Positions 35,089 through 45,315 of a stretch of 64,000 bases of DNA are shown here, in pieces. The position numbers and the translations under genes are program-made. The stretch covers positions 434,001 through 498,000 of the forward strand of contig NW_020194638.1 of assembly GCF_002865645.1 (NCBI RefSeq), written 5' to 3'. The DNA is from Hyaloscypha bicolor E (lineage: Eukaryota > Ascomycota > Leotiomycetes > Helotiales > Hyaloscyphaceae). The number at the start of each line of letters is the position of its first letter. The first letter of the stretch is position 1. The notes under the pieces are model-generated. The model worked only from the letters and a program-made list of their open reading frames with translations, ran no database searches and was not told where the DNA came from.

Positions 35089-37334
35089 TTAGACTATTAT
35101 CACTGTTTCCTTCACCCAGTTCTCTCTCTCTACCTCCATAAATACAGCGCTAGGAATCTTTTGCGTCTTGCTTGTCTCCTTATGCAGACCGAGCTGCGCA
35201 GTAATTGAAGTTTCCATGTTCTTCAATGTAGCAATAAGCTCCGGCGATGCGTAACTTGAAGGATCAATATACCAGAGTTTGAGTATCCCGCATCGACGAT
35301 ATACATTGATGCCATTTAGAATTCTACCATTGGCTTCCAACACAAGTAGATACAGCAAACCTGTGCATCCAAGCATCCGCAGGACACTAAAGTGACCTCC
35401 GGGTGGAGAAGAGTATCTTTGTGCAATACTTTCTTGGCTTTCCTTCTCGACGATTTCAGAAATATGGCGCTCAAGTTTTGACATCGATGCTTCTGCCGAG
35501 ACCCATTCCTTGTTATAAAGCCTTGGCAGTCTCCTCAAAGGGCCAGTAATAGTGACACTGCCACTTTTCACAGCACCAAAGGGATCCCATGGGTCAACAC
35601 GACCGATCTGTATGCTCTCGATTTCTGACAAAGCACCGAGACTATTATCAGTCTTCAAGTCATTTTTAACAACCTCATATCCAACACTGGCCCAGCTCCA
35701 GGATGGGAAATCCGGAAAATTCTTACGAAAATCTAGAATATCGTTTGCAGAACGCTTAGGAATGAGCGTTGTGCCTTCAACATGCCATAAAAGCCCCCGA
35801 ATGAGGTCCTCTTTCCACAGTCCAGCCACATATGTAGGGTTTCGAATCATGTCGCCATACATTCTAGCCAGGCCTGAGATGGCCACGAGACGATCGCTGA
35901 TCTCTGTAAACCTTCTCGGGGTAAAATCCTCGACTAGGTCGTACCACAAACGAAATGTGTCTGAGTGTGACATCAATGGATAATCCAAGCTGATGGGTAA
36001 ATGGGATTTAAATCTTTTGAATTTCAGGAATGCCGGTAATTGCCAGAGAAATCCAGATCCAAATGCTATGTCGTCATAATCAGAGTAGGTCAAGGTTTCA
36101 GATATTCTGTCTTCGACACGTTCTGTTACACCCCTTTCGAATCTCTGTTCCTCACAGCATTTCCAAATAACTTGAGAAGATGTGTAGTGCAGTAAACGAT
36201 TGGGGAGTAATCCTTCTTGCATCGTCCATCCCCGGTTACTCCAGGGCCCGTTATATTCGCGTTTACTATCGTCCCATTCTGGTGATAAGAATATTTTTGC
36301 TCTATGGTCTTCCGCTAGATCGATGGGATATGCAACAGGAATGTAGTTGAGGTCGCGTTCCTTCAGGAATCCTTTCTTTACAGAACATGAACTGGCAATG
36401 ACAAGAGTCACTGTTGATCCTCCATAGATTTCATTCATCTTGGAAGCCTCTTCGCTCCACTCGCTACCACCCTGGATGATGCAAAGTGCATCAATCCAAA
36501 TGTACGAGATTCCCAAAGCTCGAGTGACTAATACCGCGTCTTGAATCGTAGCATCGAATTTGGCCAAAGGGATTCCATTCTTCAAATCATTCATAGTGTC
36601 ATCGGTGAGTTTCAACGAAGGCTCTCCTCCCCAGCAGTAGCTTAGCGAAAGCCATTCCACGTGTTGGAGATCAGGGAAGGTTTCTACCAGAAAGGGATTC
36701 TGAGTTTCATTGCCGACGTGAATCAGGCGTCTGGGCGGTTTCTGGAGCTCTGTAGGAGGCCTGCAAGAGGAATGGCTCTCAACACAGTTTTTCAACCAGC
36801 GGGAAGCAATTTCAAATGATCTTCCGGAGCCTGGGTCCTTCTCCATTATCTTCAAAAGAGGAGGCGACTTGTCCTCTTTTATTTGGCCTACCCGGAAAAG
36901 TTTTTCGACTGCAGAGAAAAATGAGTTCCATTACACAATTATTAGAGGTAATACTCGCCATCGGGCTCATCCATATACACATCAAGGCCGCATAGTTTAA
37001 TCAATCCTTCCTTGGCATCCGTATTATAACATACTTCAATTTTGTTGCAGGATGCACGAAAGATAATCTGCAACCCTCTTGCAACTTCTGCATCTTGAAC
37101 ATTGGTTCTCTTAAAGGCTTGAAATATGGCTTCGCAAAGATCACAGTCTTTGCTTGATTTCTCAACCTCGAAAATGTCGCCGTGGTGCTTAACTTCGGAT
37201 CCCTCATAGTTTTTGAGTCTGTTATCATAAGTCTCGCCGTCGGACAGAGCTTCCTGTTTGTCTCGACATTGCGAAAGGCAGATAAGAAGGAGATTAAGAA
37301 CGTCCACACTATCACATGTCGCGCAGAGGGGCAT
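35089..37334 (-). CDS. HET-domain protein (heterokaryon incompatibility type)
   Basis: The main exon (about 36905-35089, stop at 35089) encodes the HET block: LSLSYCWGG, then GISYIWIDALCIIQGG, then EIYGGSTVTLVIASS, followed by WSNRGWTMQEGLLPNRLL. The upstream frame 37334-36942 supplies the typical N-terminal part, a short Cys-containing start (MPLCATCDSVDVL) and CDLCEAIFQAFKR. A pyrimidine-rich acceptor (TTTCTCTGCAG) precedes VEKLFRVGQIKEDK in the main frame. I could not find a donor with matching phase, so the exon join is unresolved. HET proteins trigger cell death on fusion of unlike individuals. The main exon is free of stops, so the gene is probably functional. Confidence 0.8.
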
Positions 37335-37744
37335 TTTCAGTTCTATAAACAGCGATTAATATTGAAGGCAATCGAATAAATATGTTCATTTTCATAAAGT
37401 CTACAATTTTGAAAGTAAGGCTGCTGCTGCCTGATTTAGCGCCATGACAATCATCCATTCCGATTTGTGCATGACCGTGGGTGATTTGTAAGCAAACCCC
37501 CTCGGATTTCCCAAGTGAAACACTGAGTTTGAAATTTAAATAAATTTGATATCTGTGATATTTCCTACGATTATGGATTTCGCTGCTTATAATGTTATCT
37601 TTTAGGTGATTTATATTCTGGAAGACAAAAATTGGCGAGAGTTCATAATTATTTCGGGGATGCTTGGCCACGGCTAATCACAGCCCACCAAAGATCTTAG
37701 CGATCCCGAGGATCCGGCGGGGTGACCTGCACTCTTCTCTCTAA
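37335..37744. other. Intergenic between divergent HET genes
   Basis: An A/T-rich stretch upstream of the intact HET gene and of the HET pseudogene on the opposite strand. No recognised coding frame. It presumably holds the intact gene's promoter. Confidence 0.5.
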
Positions 37745-39587
37745 TGGATTACTGCAGTCTGTATCAATCAGAATGACGACTTTGACAAGAGCAGTCAAGT
37801 CAAGCAAATGACTGATATATACAAAGCTGCAACATCGGTCTTTGCATGGCTTGGACCTTCCGGCGACGACAGTGATGTTGCAGTGGATGTTCTTGAGCGA
37901 ATTGGGGAAGCTGTCATCAAGGCGGGGATGGTGAACCTTAGTCGGGAAGTTATGCCCTGCCTGAAAGCGTGAGGCGGCCGTTCCAGGACCTTTCTAAAGG
38001 CATCGGACTCGATTTTCCACTGGTAGCGATAAAGTCGGTCTCGGAAAGGGGCCAAGCTCGGCTACAATACCTAATTTCCGGTATCGATACGGTATCGATA
38101 CCAGAATCGTAAGGTTAATTATCAGTGCTATCGATAAGGAATCGATTCTCAGCAAGGGTCCAAGGCCTCTACCGAGAATCCTGGCCTCGGATTCTTAACG
38201 AATACGAGCTAAATACGAGTAAAGATTTATTCACTTAAGAGTACTTATTTTATACTAGGTTTATAACTTATAAAAATTAAGAAATAAGGAAAATAACAAA
38301 AAAAAAAAAATTTAGAGGGGAGTCTCGATTCGTTATCGACACGTATCGATACTGGTTCGATGCGTCAGGTATCGAAGCCGAGCCAGAAAGGGGCTAATGG
38401 AATTGAACCTGGATTACACAAGAATTTTCCGTTGCCAGTGCTCTCATTGTCGCTCCTAGCTCAACGCAGCTCTAGTCCCCTGAACTCGGCGCTGGGTTTC
38501 ACTTTAGGTTTTGACGACATACAAGAGCTGATGTGGGAAGCAAACAGGAAAGACTTCTAAGATTTCGTCCAAAATAGTGCGAGTGGCGCTCCGAACTACC
38601 TCATTGGATCACGAATCAGATACCAGAAACAGCGACAGGTTATCATTCTTGGTTGCTTCTACGGCTTGTACCAGACACATCTCAACTTGCGATTAAGATG
38701 AACTATGCGAAGGGAGTTCATGAAGTATTCACAGAAATTGCAAAGACTTTATTTCGACACGACGTGACCAATGTTCTCTCATAGTATCGATTTCCGAAGA
38801 CTAGTTCCGGCCTGCCCTCCGAGGTTCCGGATTTCAGCGCGCCTCATCTAGAACTCCCATTCTCGTACAAGTGCAGAGCGCCTCCCTGGAAGTCTCTATT
38901 CAGTGCTTCGGGGCCATCCAGCAAAGTTAAAATTTCGAATGGAAAAGATGTTACAAACTCAGGGTTGTTAACTTTGTCAGGCTCAGTGTGGAAACTTTCG
39001 AGGGACTGAGCACCCCTGGAAAGACGAAGACGAAGAGACGGCATCGATGAGCTTGTTATTCAGCCAAATTGCAAATTTCTGGAGCCGAGCACAATATTTT
39101 CCATGCCCAGTGTCACACTTCTGAGCTGAGGGGGTTTGGTGATCTTCCTGCGCCGATCAGCAGTGGCACGCATATACACGCCACCGAGCGCAGCTTGAAG
39201 GACTACTGGAATACTTGCCAGAAACAAAGGCGAGATATCTGCCTATACTGACGAAGTCAAAGATACGGCTTGGGGGAGCCACTATCTCCCGCAGCAGTGT
39301 CTTCACAACTTTCGGCCGTTCATTTCATCAAAAAAAAGGGATATATTGGATTGGCACCAGAATATGCGGTTCCCGGCGATATGATGTGCATGATATTTGG
39401 AGCGATGGTTCCGTTTGTGTTGAGGAAGGCGCCTGAGAAGTGGTTCGAACTTGCGGGTGAGACATACGTGCACGGGATTATGGATGGAGAAGCAATGGAA
39501 ATGGGGTTAGATAAAGAAGACTTCTGTCATTTCTCGTTTGAACCTTTGAAACTAAATACTCTGACTTGTAGTATCCTTTCACTTTAG
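37745..39587 (+). pseudogene. HET-domain pseudogene interrupted by a MITE
   Basis: HET hallmarks appear in order but in shifting frames. AVCINQNDD and QMTDIYKAATSVFAWLGPSG lie at about 37752-37880; SERG at 38041-38052 is followed, after the inserted MITE, by NTWITQEF-like sequence with stops (about 38392-38430). A mid-region remnant GLPSEVPDFS lies near 38813, and a C-terminal block KKKGYIGLAPEYAVPGDMMC through GETYVHGIMDGEAMEMG at 39330-39510 ends at 39587. The N-terminal part is missing. Stops and frameshifts rule out a product. It ends tail to tail with the flavin monooxygenase, overlapping by four bases. Confidence 0.85.
38056..38383. mobile_element. MITE inserted in the HET pseudogene
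   Basis: A 328-base non-coding element with imperfect inverted ends starting GCTCGGCT and ending AGCCGAGC. The sub-terminal regions are full of TATCGATAC motifs. GAAAGGGGCCAA (38044-38055) and GAAAGGGGCTAA (38386-38397) flank it as a probable target duplication, with an extra CA before the right copy. It contains a poly-A run but no transposase. The host reading frame continues across the site once it is excluded. Confidence 0.75.
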
Positions 39588-40819
39588 ACTGTTTTTGAAT
39601 TCTCGTCGATTGAAATACCCATATTGCCATGCGCAATGCGATAACTTGTCTTCACGGCCTCACTCCCATATACCCTCATCTCTTTCTCATAGGCTGCGGT
39701 CACACCGTTTTTATACCCACCCGCTTCAGTTATCAGTCTCCCAAGCAAGGCAGAATCCCTCACAGCCGTGTTTGCGCCAATCCCGCCCGCAGGTGTCATC
39801 GAATGCGCGGCATCTCCAATCACAGTGACACGCGGATCGTTCTGCCACTCCGGGACGCCAGATGGAGTGGAGCAAGTAATCTTCCAGAACGCGGCTTCAG
39901 ACTCCACCATCTCGTCGAAAAGGGGCTTTAGGCTAGCGTGCCAATTCGCCGTCAGTGCTTTCGCGATCTCAGCTGCTGGTTTCCCAATGATGGAATAGTC
40001 ATCATTTGGGGCCTTGATGGAGCCTGGAGGACCTCCCATGGTCCAACCAAATTGAACATTGGGGTCATCCATTTCCCCCGGTCGGACATTCGTCATAAGG
40101 AAGACTCGTCTGTCCGGATTGGAGTTGTCGACGATTCGCCAAACGCCTTCCCCCAGGCCTTTGAACGCTGTGCTTGGTGATTGGCCGTGGATCCCTCGAG
40201 CACCAGTGTCATAGACTTTCAACATTCCTTGAGATACCTGTTTTGCGACTTTGGAGTGGATACCTTCCCCACCGATCAGCATATCTCCCTCGACGGATTT
40301 GGAGCCGTCTGCAAAGACGGCACGGACACCAGAGCCTGTCAATTCGTAGCCCGTGACATGGTGAGACCATTGAATGTAAGATTCGCAGCCGAACATGAAG
40401 AGTTTGCGCATATTGCCCCTTGATATCCCAATGATCTTTCCATCGCGGGAGGCGAGGTTGTTAGTTCGGCCCTTTGGTTTCTCATCTATAACGTCTTCTC
40501 GATTCCCATCCTTCGGCGACTCGGGACGAGCAGAAGCCTTCTCGCCCGTTATCGCGTCAACGGCCGAAAATCCACTCCCCCCGGTCTTGCCACATGTGTC
40601 CCAGAAATTTTGGAACTGCTCTGGTCCGAGAACTGACTCAATGGCATCCAGTCCTTCTTCGGAGAGTCGTAGCCTGTATCCCTGTCCTCGGAAGGAGACC
40701 GAGGCATCCCTCTCAAAAATCTGGAAAGGTATGGAGGCACGGTGGAGAGATTGTGCAAGCAGAAGGGAGGCAATGCCCGCGCCAGAGATGAGGATTGGTT
40801 TTCGAGTGCTTGCAGCCAT
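39584..40819 (-). CDS. FAD-dependent monooxygenase (salicylate-hydroxylase-like)
   Basis: A single uninterrupted exon of 411 residues. The N-terminal ISGAGIASLLLAQSL (residues 11-25) is the GxGxxS/G FAD-binding turn, with FERD ending the second strand. VTVIGDAAHSMTPAGGIGAN is the C-terminal GD motif contacting the flavin ribityl. This is the class A flavoprotein monooxygenase fold (FAD_binding_3), which hydroxylates or epoxidises aromatic or polyketide-like substrates using NAD(P)H. Length is normal for the family. A cytochrome P450 lies 4.5 kb away with pseudogenes and transposons between them, so pathway linkage is not supported. The ATG at 40819 is the only sensible start. Confidence 0.9.
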   Translation of the reverse strand: MAASTRKPILISGAGIASLLLAQSLHRASIPFQIFERDASVSFRGQGYRLRLSEEGLDAIESVLGPEQFQNFWDTCGKTGGSGFSAVDAITGEKASARPESPKDGNREDVIDEKPKGRTNNLASRDGKIIGISRGNMRKLFMFGCESYIQWSHHVTGYELTGSGVRAVFADGSKSVEGDMLIGGEGIHSKVAKQVSQGMLKVYDTGARGIHGQSPSTAFKGLGEGVWRIVDNSNPDRRVFLMTNVRPGEMDDPNVQFGWTMGGPPGSIKAPNDDYSIIGKPAAEIAKALTANWHASLKPLFDEMVESEAAFWKITCSTPSGVPEWQNDPRVTVIGDAAHSMTPAGGIGANTAVRDSALLGRLITEAGGYKNGVTAAYEKEMRVYGSEAVKTSYRIAHGNMGISIDENSKTV

Positions 40820-40992
40820 GATAGTAGTGAGATAAAATTGATGATGAGAAAAGATTTGAGTATCCTACTACACCCTGGCCTTATTCTAAGTATGAACTTG
40901 AATGAAAGATCCGGAGTAAAACACTGAAGTCAGCTGAGTGGAGAATGATTAGAAATAAAAAAAAGCTGACGTAATATGCCCAAAACTCGATA

Positions 40993-43175
40993 ACCGAAGT
41001 CCCGCACCAAAACACGTCCCGCACCAAAACACGCGAAAAACACGTTCAACACCACCACCAAAATGCGCGATAAATTCATCAAATCAAGTCGTATCGATAA
41101 GGCAGTAGCCGCAATTCAAAGAGGGGAGTTTACTCATTATACTAATGCAGCTAGGGAGTTCAAGTGTGACCGTAGCGCTGTCTCCAGACGAATCCGTGGC
41201 CTCACGAAGTTAAAGAAGGAAGCGAATTCATTTTGGTACTAATGTTTGACTATCGAGCAAGAGGAGTATTTAATTCATCGAATTAATACTCTTACTAATC
41301 GAGGAATGCCACCGACCAGTTATATTATCAAAAACCTTGCGGAGGAGATTAAGGGAGGGCCGCTAGGAAAGAACTGGGTTGGCCAATTTGTGAAGCGTCA
41401 CTCCATTAGGCTAAAGAGCCTTTATTTACGAAATATCGATAATTTACGTACTAGCGCTGAGTACGCTCTGATGTTCCAATTGTTTTTTAGCGTGGTTTGT
41501 TGCTTTATTATTATTATTCTGTATATGTATTACTTGGGTATCTGCTGACGTATATCTGCTTTACTAGCTCGCAATGGTAATTGAGAAATATCGAATTACG
41601 GCCGAAAATATATATAACTTTGATGAAAAGGGGTTCTTGATGGGATATGGGCGATCTTTGAAAAGAATTATGACCAGAGCTACTCTGGAATCGGGTCGAA
41701 TCTCCAAGTCAAAGCAAGATAGAAGCCGCGAATTCATTAGTATCTTAGCTTGCATATCTGTAATCGGAAAATGGATACTACCGCTTTTAATATATCAAGG
41801 CGAATCGGGGGATCTTATGAGTACGTGGGTTAACGAAGTTACGACTGATTCAAAGGCTTATTTTACGGTTTCGTATAATAGATAGTCAAATAATATAATT
41901 GGGCTATCTTGGCTTCAAAATATATTTGAATAATATACCAAACTACTACGTATGACTCAAAAACGTCTTCTTATTATTAATGGGCATTCAAGTCACGTTA
42001 ATATGGCGTTTATTAATTAGGCTAATTAATATGGTATAATTTTATTAATTTTATCCCCACATATGACTCACCGGCTTTAGCCCCTTAACGTCGGACTTTT
42101 TCAACCATTATTGACTATATACTCTTGGGAACTTGATATAATAATGAATGAATCGGGCGGGCTTATTGGAATAAGTAAAAGCTTCTTTTGGCCAAAATTT
42201 AAGAGGTCTTGGGACAAGGCATTTACGGAAAAGAATATCCAATCGGCATTTTGCAAATCAGGGATATGGCTAACCGATGGTAGTCTTATTATCAAGACTA
42301 TTACTCGCCCTATACTTGTATTACCTGAAAAACCATCTGGATTACGTCCTCCAAGGTCTGCGAAATCGATTCGTCGATTTTATCAAGCATACGATAAAGA
42401 ACCCACGATTGACAAGGTCAAGACGATTTTCTCAACCACGCTTCACCTCGCCGCGTGAGTCTCTGTTCTGGAGCATGAAAATCGAGGTTTATACAAAGCA
42501 ATCGAGCTTCAAAAGAAGAAGGGTCGACAGGGCGTTCGTTTAAATCTTGCTGGCGAGGCAAATAAGGGCTTGATTGATTGCTATTCTCCTGGGAAGGTTG
42601 TCAAGGCTAGGGAGTACCAAGAAGAGAAGGAAAGGCTGAGAATCGCAGAGGAGGAAGCTAAATTGGAAAGAAAGATCAAAAGGGCCGCGAATGCCCTTAG
42701 AAAGAAACAGGAGAAGGCAAAAAGAGCGGCAGATAGGGAGGCTAAGGCTGTCCAGAAGCAATTGGTGGGGGACGTGGAGCTGGCCGCCAAGAGAGCACCC
42801 AAGAAGCAGCCAGTTTCTATTACTCCCAAGGCAAAAAAAGCTGCTCCAGTGGTGTCAACTAAGCGGAAAGCACCTATCAAAGCTAGGCGCCCTGCAAAGG
42901 TAGTGGTATAGCAAGAGGTGATTGCCCAAATTAGTGAGGTAGTCATATCGGGGGTAGCACAGGCGAAAACGAGTACGCGTATAATTACGCTACCATAACG
43001 CTTTAGACAAAAAAACTGAATTGTACAAGTTCAAGATCTCAATTGACTCTACCCTGTGATTTAATATTATTTTATTTGGATAAGTGGTTGTGGAGTAATT
43101 AATTATTAAAGTTCGGGGCGAAATGCGAATTCGCGTGTTTTTGATGCGGGACGTGTTTTGGTGCGGGGCATCGGT
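40993..43175 (+). mobile_element. pogo/Fot1-like DNA transposon (inactive)
   Basis: A 2183-base element flanked by the TA target duplication (40991-40992 and 43176-43177). The inverted ends begin ACCGAAGTCCCGC and ACCGATGCCCCGC respectively and both contain GCACCAAAACACGTCCCGCA. They enclose one transposase gene of the DDE_1 (Tc1/mariner, Fot1) type on the plus strand, which carries several stops. Confidence 0.9.
41063..42911 (+). pseudogene. Inactivated Fot1/pogo-type transposase (HTH, DDE_1)
   Basis: It starts at 41063 with a helix-turn-helix segment (AAREFKCDRSAVSRRIRG), hits TAA at about 41240 and continues with the CENP-B-like second HTH (GMPPTSYIIKNLAEEI, NWVGQFVKRHS). The catalytic core shows NFDEKGF (first Asp kept, about 41610), but LIINGHSSH (Asn codon at 41979-41981) and LNVGLFQP (Asn at 42087-42089) where Asp is normal. 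A further TAG precedes the latter. The C-terminal part is Lys/Ala-rich coiled-coil sequence ending at 42911. An intron of about 95 bases may interrupt it near 41490-41570. Confidence 0.85.
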
Positions 43176-43239
43176 TATGCCTCTCGCCTCAAACTCATTC
43201 TAATTAGCTCGCTAATCACCCTAGGTTTAAGAACACCAC

Positions 43240-43895
43240 ACACTCCGCATGTGATCCAGCTCCAAGGGAGGACGAGAGCCCGAACAGAATCCTGAAGCTT
43301 GCCACGGATCTGCTAGCCCCCCTCTTTACGACCCTCTTCAAACTCTCGATGGGCATGAAATACTGTCCGGCCAAGTTCAAGATGTCGATTACAGTAGCAC
43401 TCAGGAAGCCCGGAAAGGACAACTACTCACAGCCCAAGTCATACCGACCAATTGCTCTGATGAATATGATGGGAAAGATTTTGGATATAGCGTTTGCCCG
43501 AGGAATATAGTACTACGCTAAGAGATACTATATGCTTCCGATAATACATATAGGGGGCCGGAAAGAATCCTCCTATAAGCATGCTATTCATCTCCTCTTA
43601 AGAAGGTTCACTTAGTATAGAGAAGAAGGAAAGCAGTAAGCTTGCTTATACTAGATATCTCGGGTGCCTTTAATAATGTCTTTCATAAGAGACTATTGCA
43701 TAACTTGAGAAAGAGAGGACTACCTACGGAAATCATTGACTAGATAGCCAGTTACCTGATAAATAGGAAGACCCAGATCAAGCTCTTTGAGGGCCTAAGT
43801 AAGGAATTCAGTATACTAATAGGCATTCCTCAAGGCTCCCCTTTCTCCCCTATCCTCTATCTCTTCTATAACGCTAACCTTCTCGAAATTCTGTC
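43240..43895 (+). mobile_element. Tad1-like LINE reverse-transcriptase fragment
   Basis: The plus strand shows a non-LTR reverse transcriptase: ITVALRKPGKDNYSQPKSYR followed by PIALMNMMGKILD, then DISGAFNN, LLHNLRKRGLPTEIIDWI-like sequence, and IGIPQGSP near 43830. These are fingers and palm motifs of fungal Tad1-clade LINEs. Both ends are missing, including the catalytic F/YxDD block, and stops occur from about 43508. It abuts the pogo-like element on its left. Confidence 0.85.
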
Positions 43896-44434
43896 AGCAT
43901 CATGTCAGATATCAATCTCGAAATGGGCAGGTACTTTGGTCTAATTCCATCACTTTATGATTCCTTGACTATCGAGCCGTCGCTCTTCTGGAAATTGCAA
44001 TCTATAATCGGGAATTAGTCTTCTATGCCAAAGCTCTTCCGATCTCCAGAAATGGACTGAAAAATGGCTTGATGTACCCATCGTACTTTATGAATATGCC
44101 CAGACATTCTTGCGGCAGGAGATGGTGAAACATGCTTGAAGGGTCCTGTCCACATACCTTGTAACTGTCAACGGTAACGACCTTGAAAATCCTGAAATGC
44201 GTCTGTTGACTTTTAAGTCTGGCATTCGGGGAGACCTATTACTTTGGACGCCTTGAAAGGGCTGTCGAGGAAGTTAATAAAGTACGCGCTACAGAAGAGT
44301 GTTTTTGTTACCGTATTAGAAGCTAAAGTACTTCAGATTCCAGTGTTAAAATTCAGTGTGCTCCGAATTTTATTATGCGGAACATTTATGCTTCAGGCTA
44401 GAGCACTCTCAGTTGTAGAGTACGCCAGTTGATG
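43896..44434 (+). other. Unassigned stretch between LINE fragment and HET pseudogene
   Basis: Short frames only. Because the following block is the middle of a HET gene, this may be its decayed upstream part, but I saw no convincing HET motif here. Confidence 0.35.
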
Positions 44435-45198
44435 AAAGTGGGGCAAAGACGGTAGTTCCCTCATGGGTTCCAAACTTGGAAGCCCGCACTTCAGCAGCAG
44501 TCCTATTCGAGACATTTCTTTTTCGACAAGGTCATCTTCGACTGTATAGTGCATTTAGAGGAATGAAGTGAGATGTTAAAACAAACAGCATTGAGATTCT
44601 ATCTGTGCATTGCCTGTTTTGGGGTACGATCGCCTAGGTGGGAAAGAATTGAACGAAATGGTGAGGGCAGCAAATGCTGCTCTTTCGAAGTCCTGGTACG
44701 GTATGGTACGGCAGAGCTCCTGTCAGAAGGCTATATAACAGGGTGTGCAATGGAGAACACATTCTGGCGCACCCTGTGTATGAATACGGCGTACTCGGTT
44801 GTCAACCCAGGCGGTTGTGCGAAGACTAGGTGGGCGGTATTGAGAGGCACCGAAGTCAAAGCTTACAAAACATACGATTCATGCTGGGAGCTAGTGCAAT
44901 GGTGTGTTGAGAAATCTGGTTCAGAGCCTATCGATGCTGCTTTGGTCACGCAAGAAGTGGTGGATTTCGACAAATTGGGTATTAGGAGCACTTGCCGCCG
45001 TCAATTTTTCATCCCAGAGAAAGGATACTGTACATGGGTTTAGCTCCGGCCATCCCCGCTCCCAGCGACCGAATCGCCGTCCTCTTCGGATGCAAAGTCC
45101 CCCACATAGTCCGAGCGAATGAATCCGAAAGTCCTGAAATCACCTGGACATTTATCGGAGATTCGTACGCACATGCATCGTGGATGAAGAGTGATTGA
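44435..45198 (+). pseudogene. HET-domain pseudogene, C-terminal half
   Basis: Remnants of a second HET gene. VPSWVPNLEA at about 44458-44490 is the conserved middle segment, and a 156-codon frame (44573-45043) leads to RRQFFIPEKGY. It is then thrown out of frame by a five-base insertion at 45028-45032, after which MGLAPAIPAPSDRIAVLFG, CKVPHIVR and WTFIGDSYAHA (to 45198) continue the typical HET C-terminus. The N-terminal HET block is absent. It converges on the P450 gene, 118 bases away. Confidence 0.8.
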
Positions 45199-45315
45199 GA
45201 AGCTTGGGGAAGGGAGACTGGAGAGCGAGTTCATAACTTTGAAGTTTGAAGTAGCCAATCAAGATTTATTGTATATCGGGTGACTGATCCGCTTACCATG
45301 AAGCCGATTGGAATT

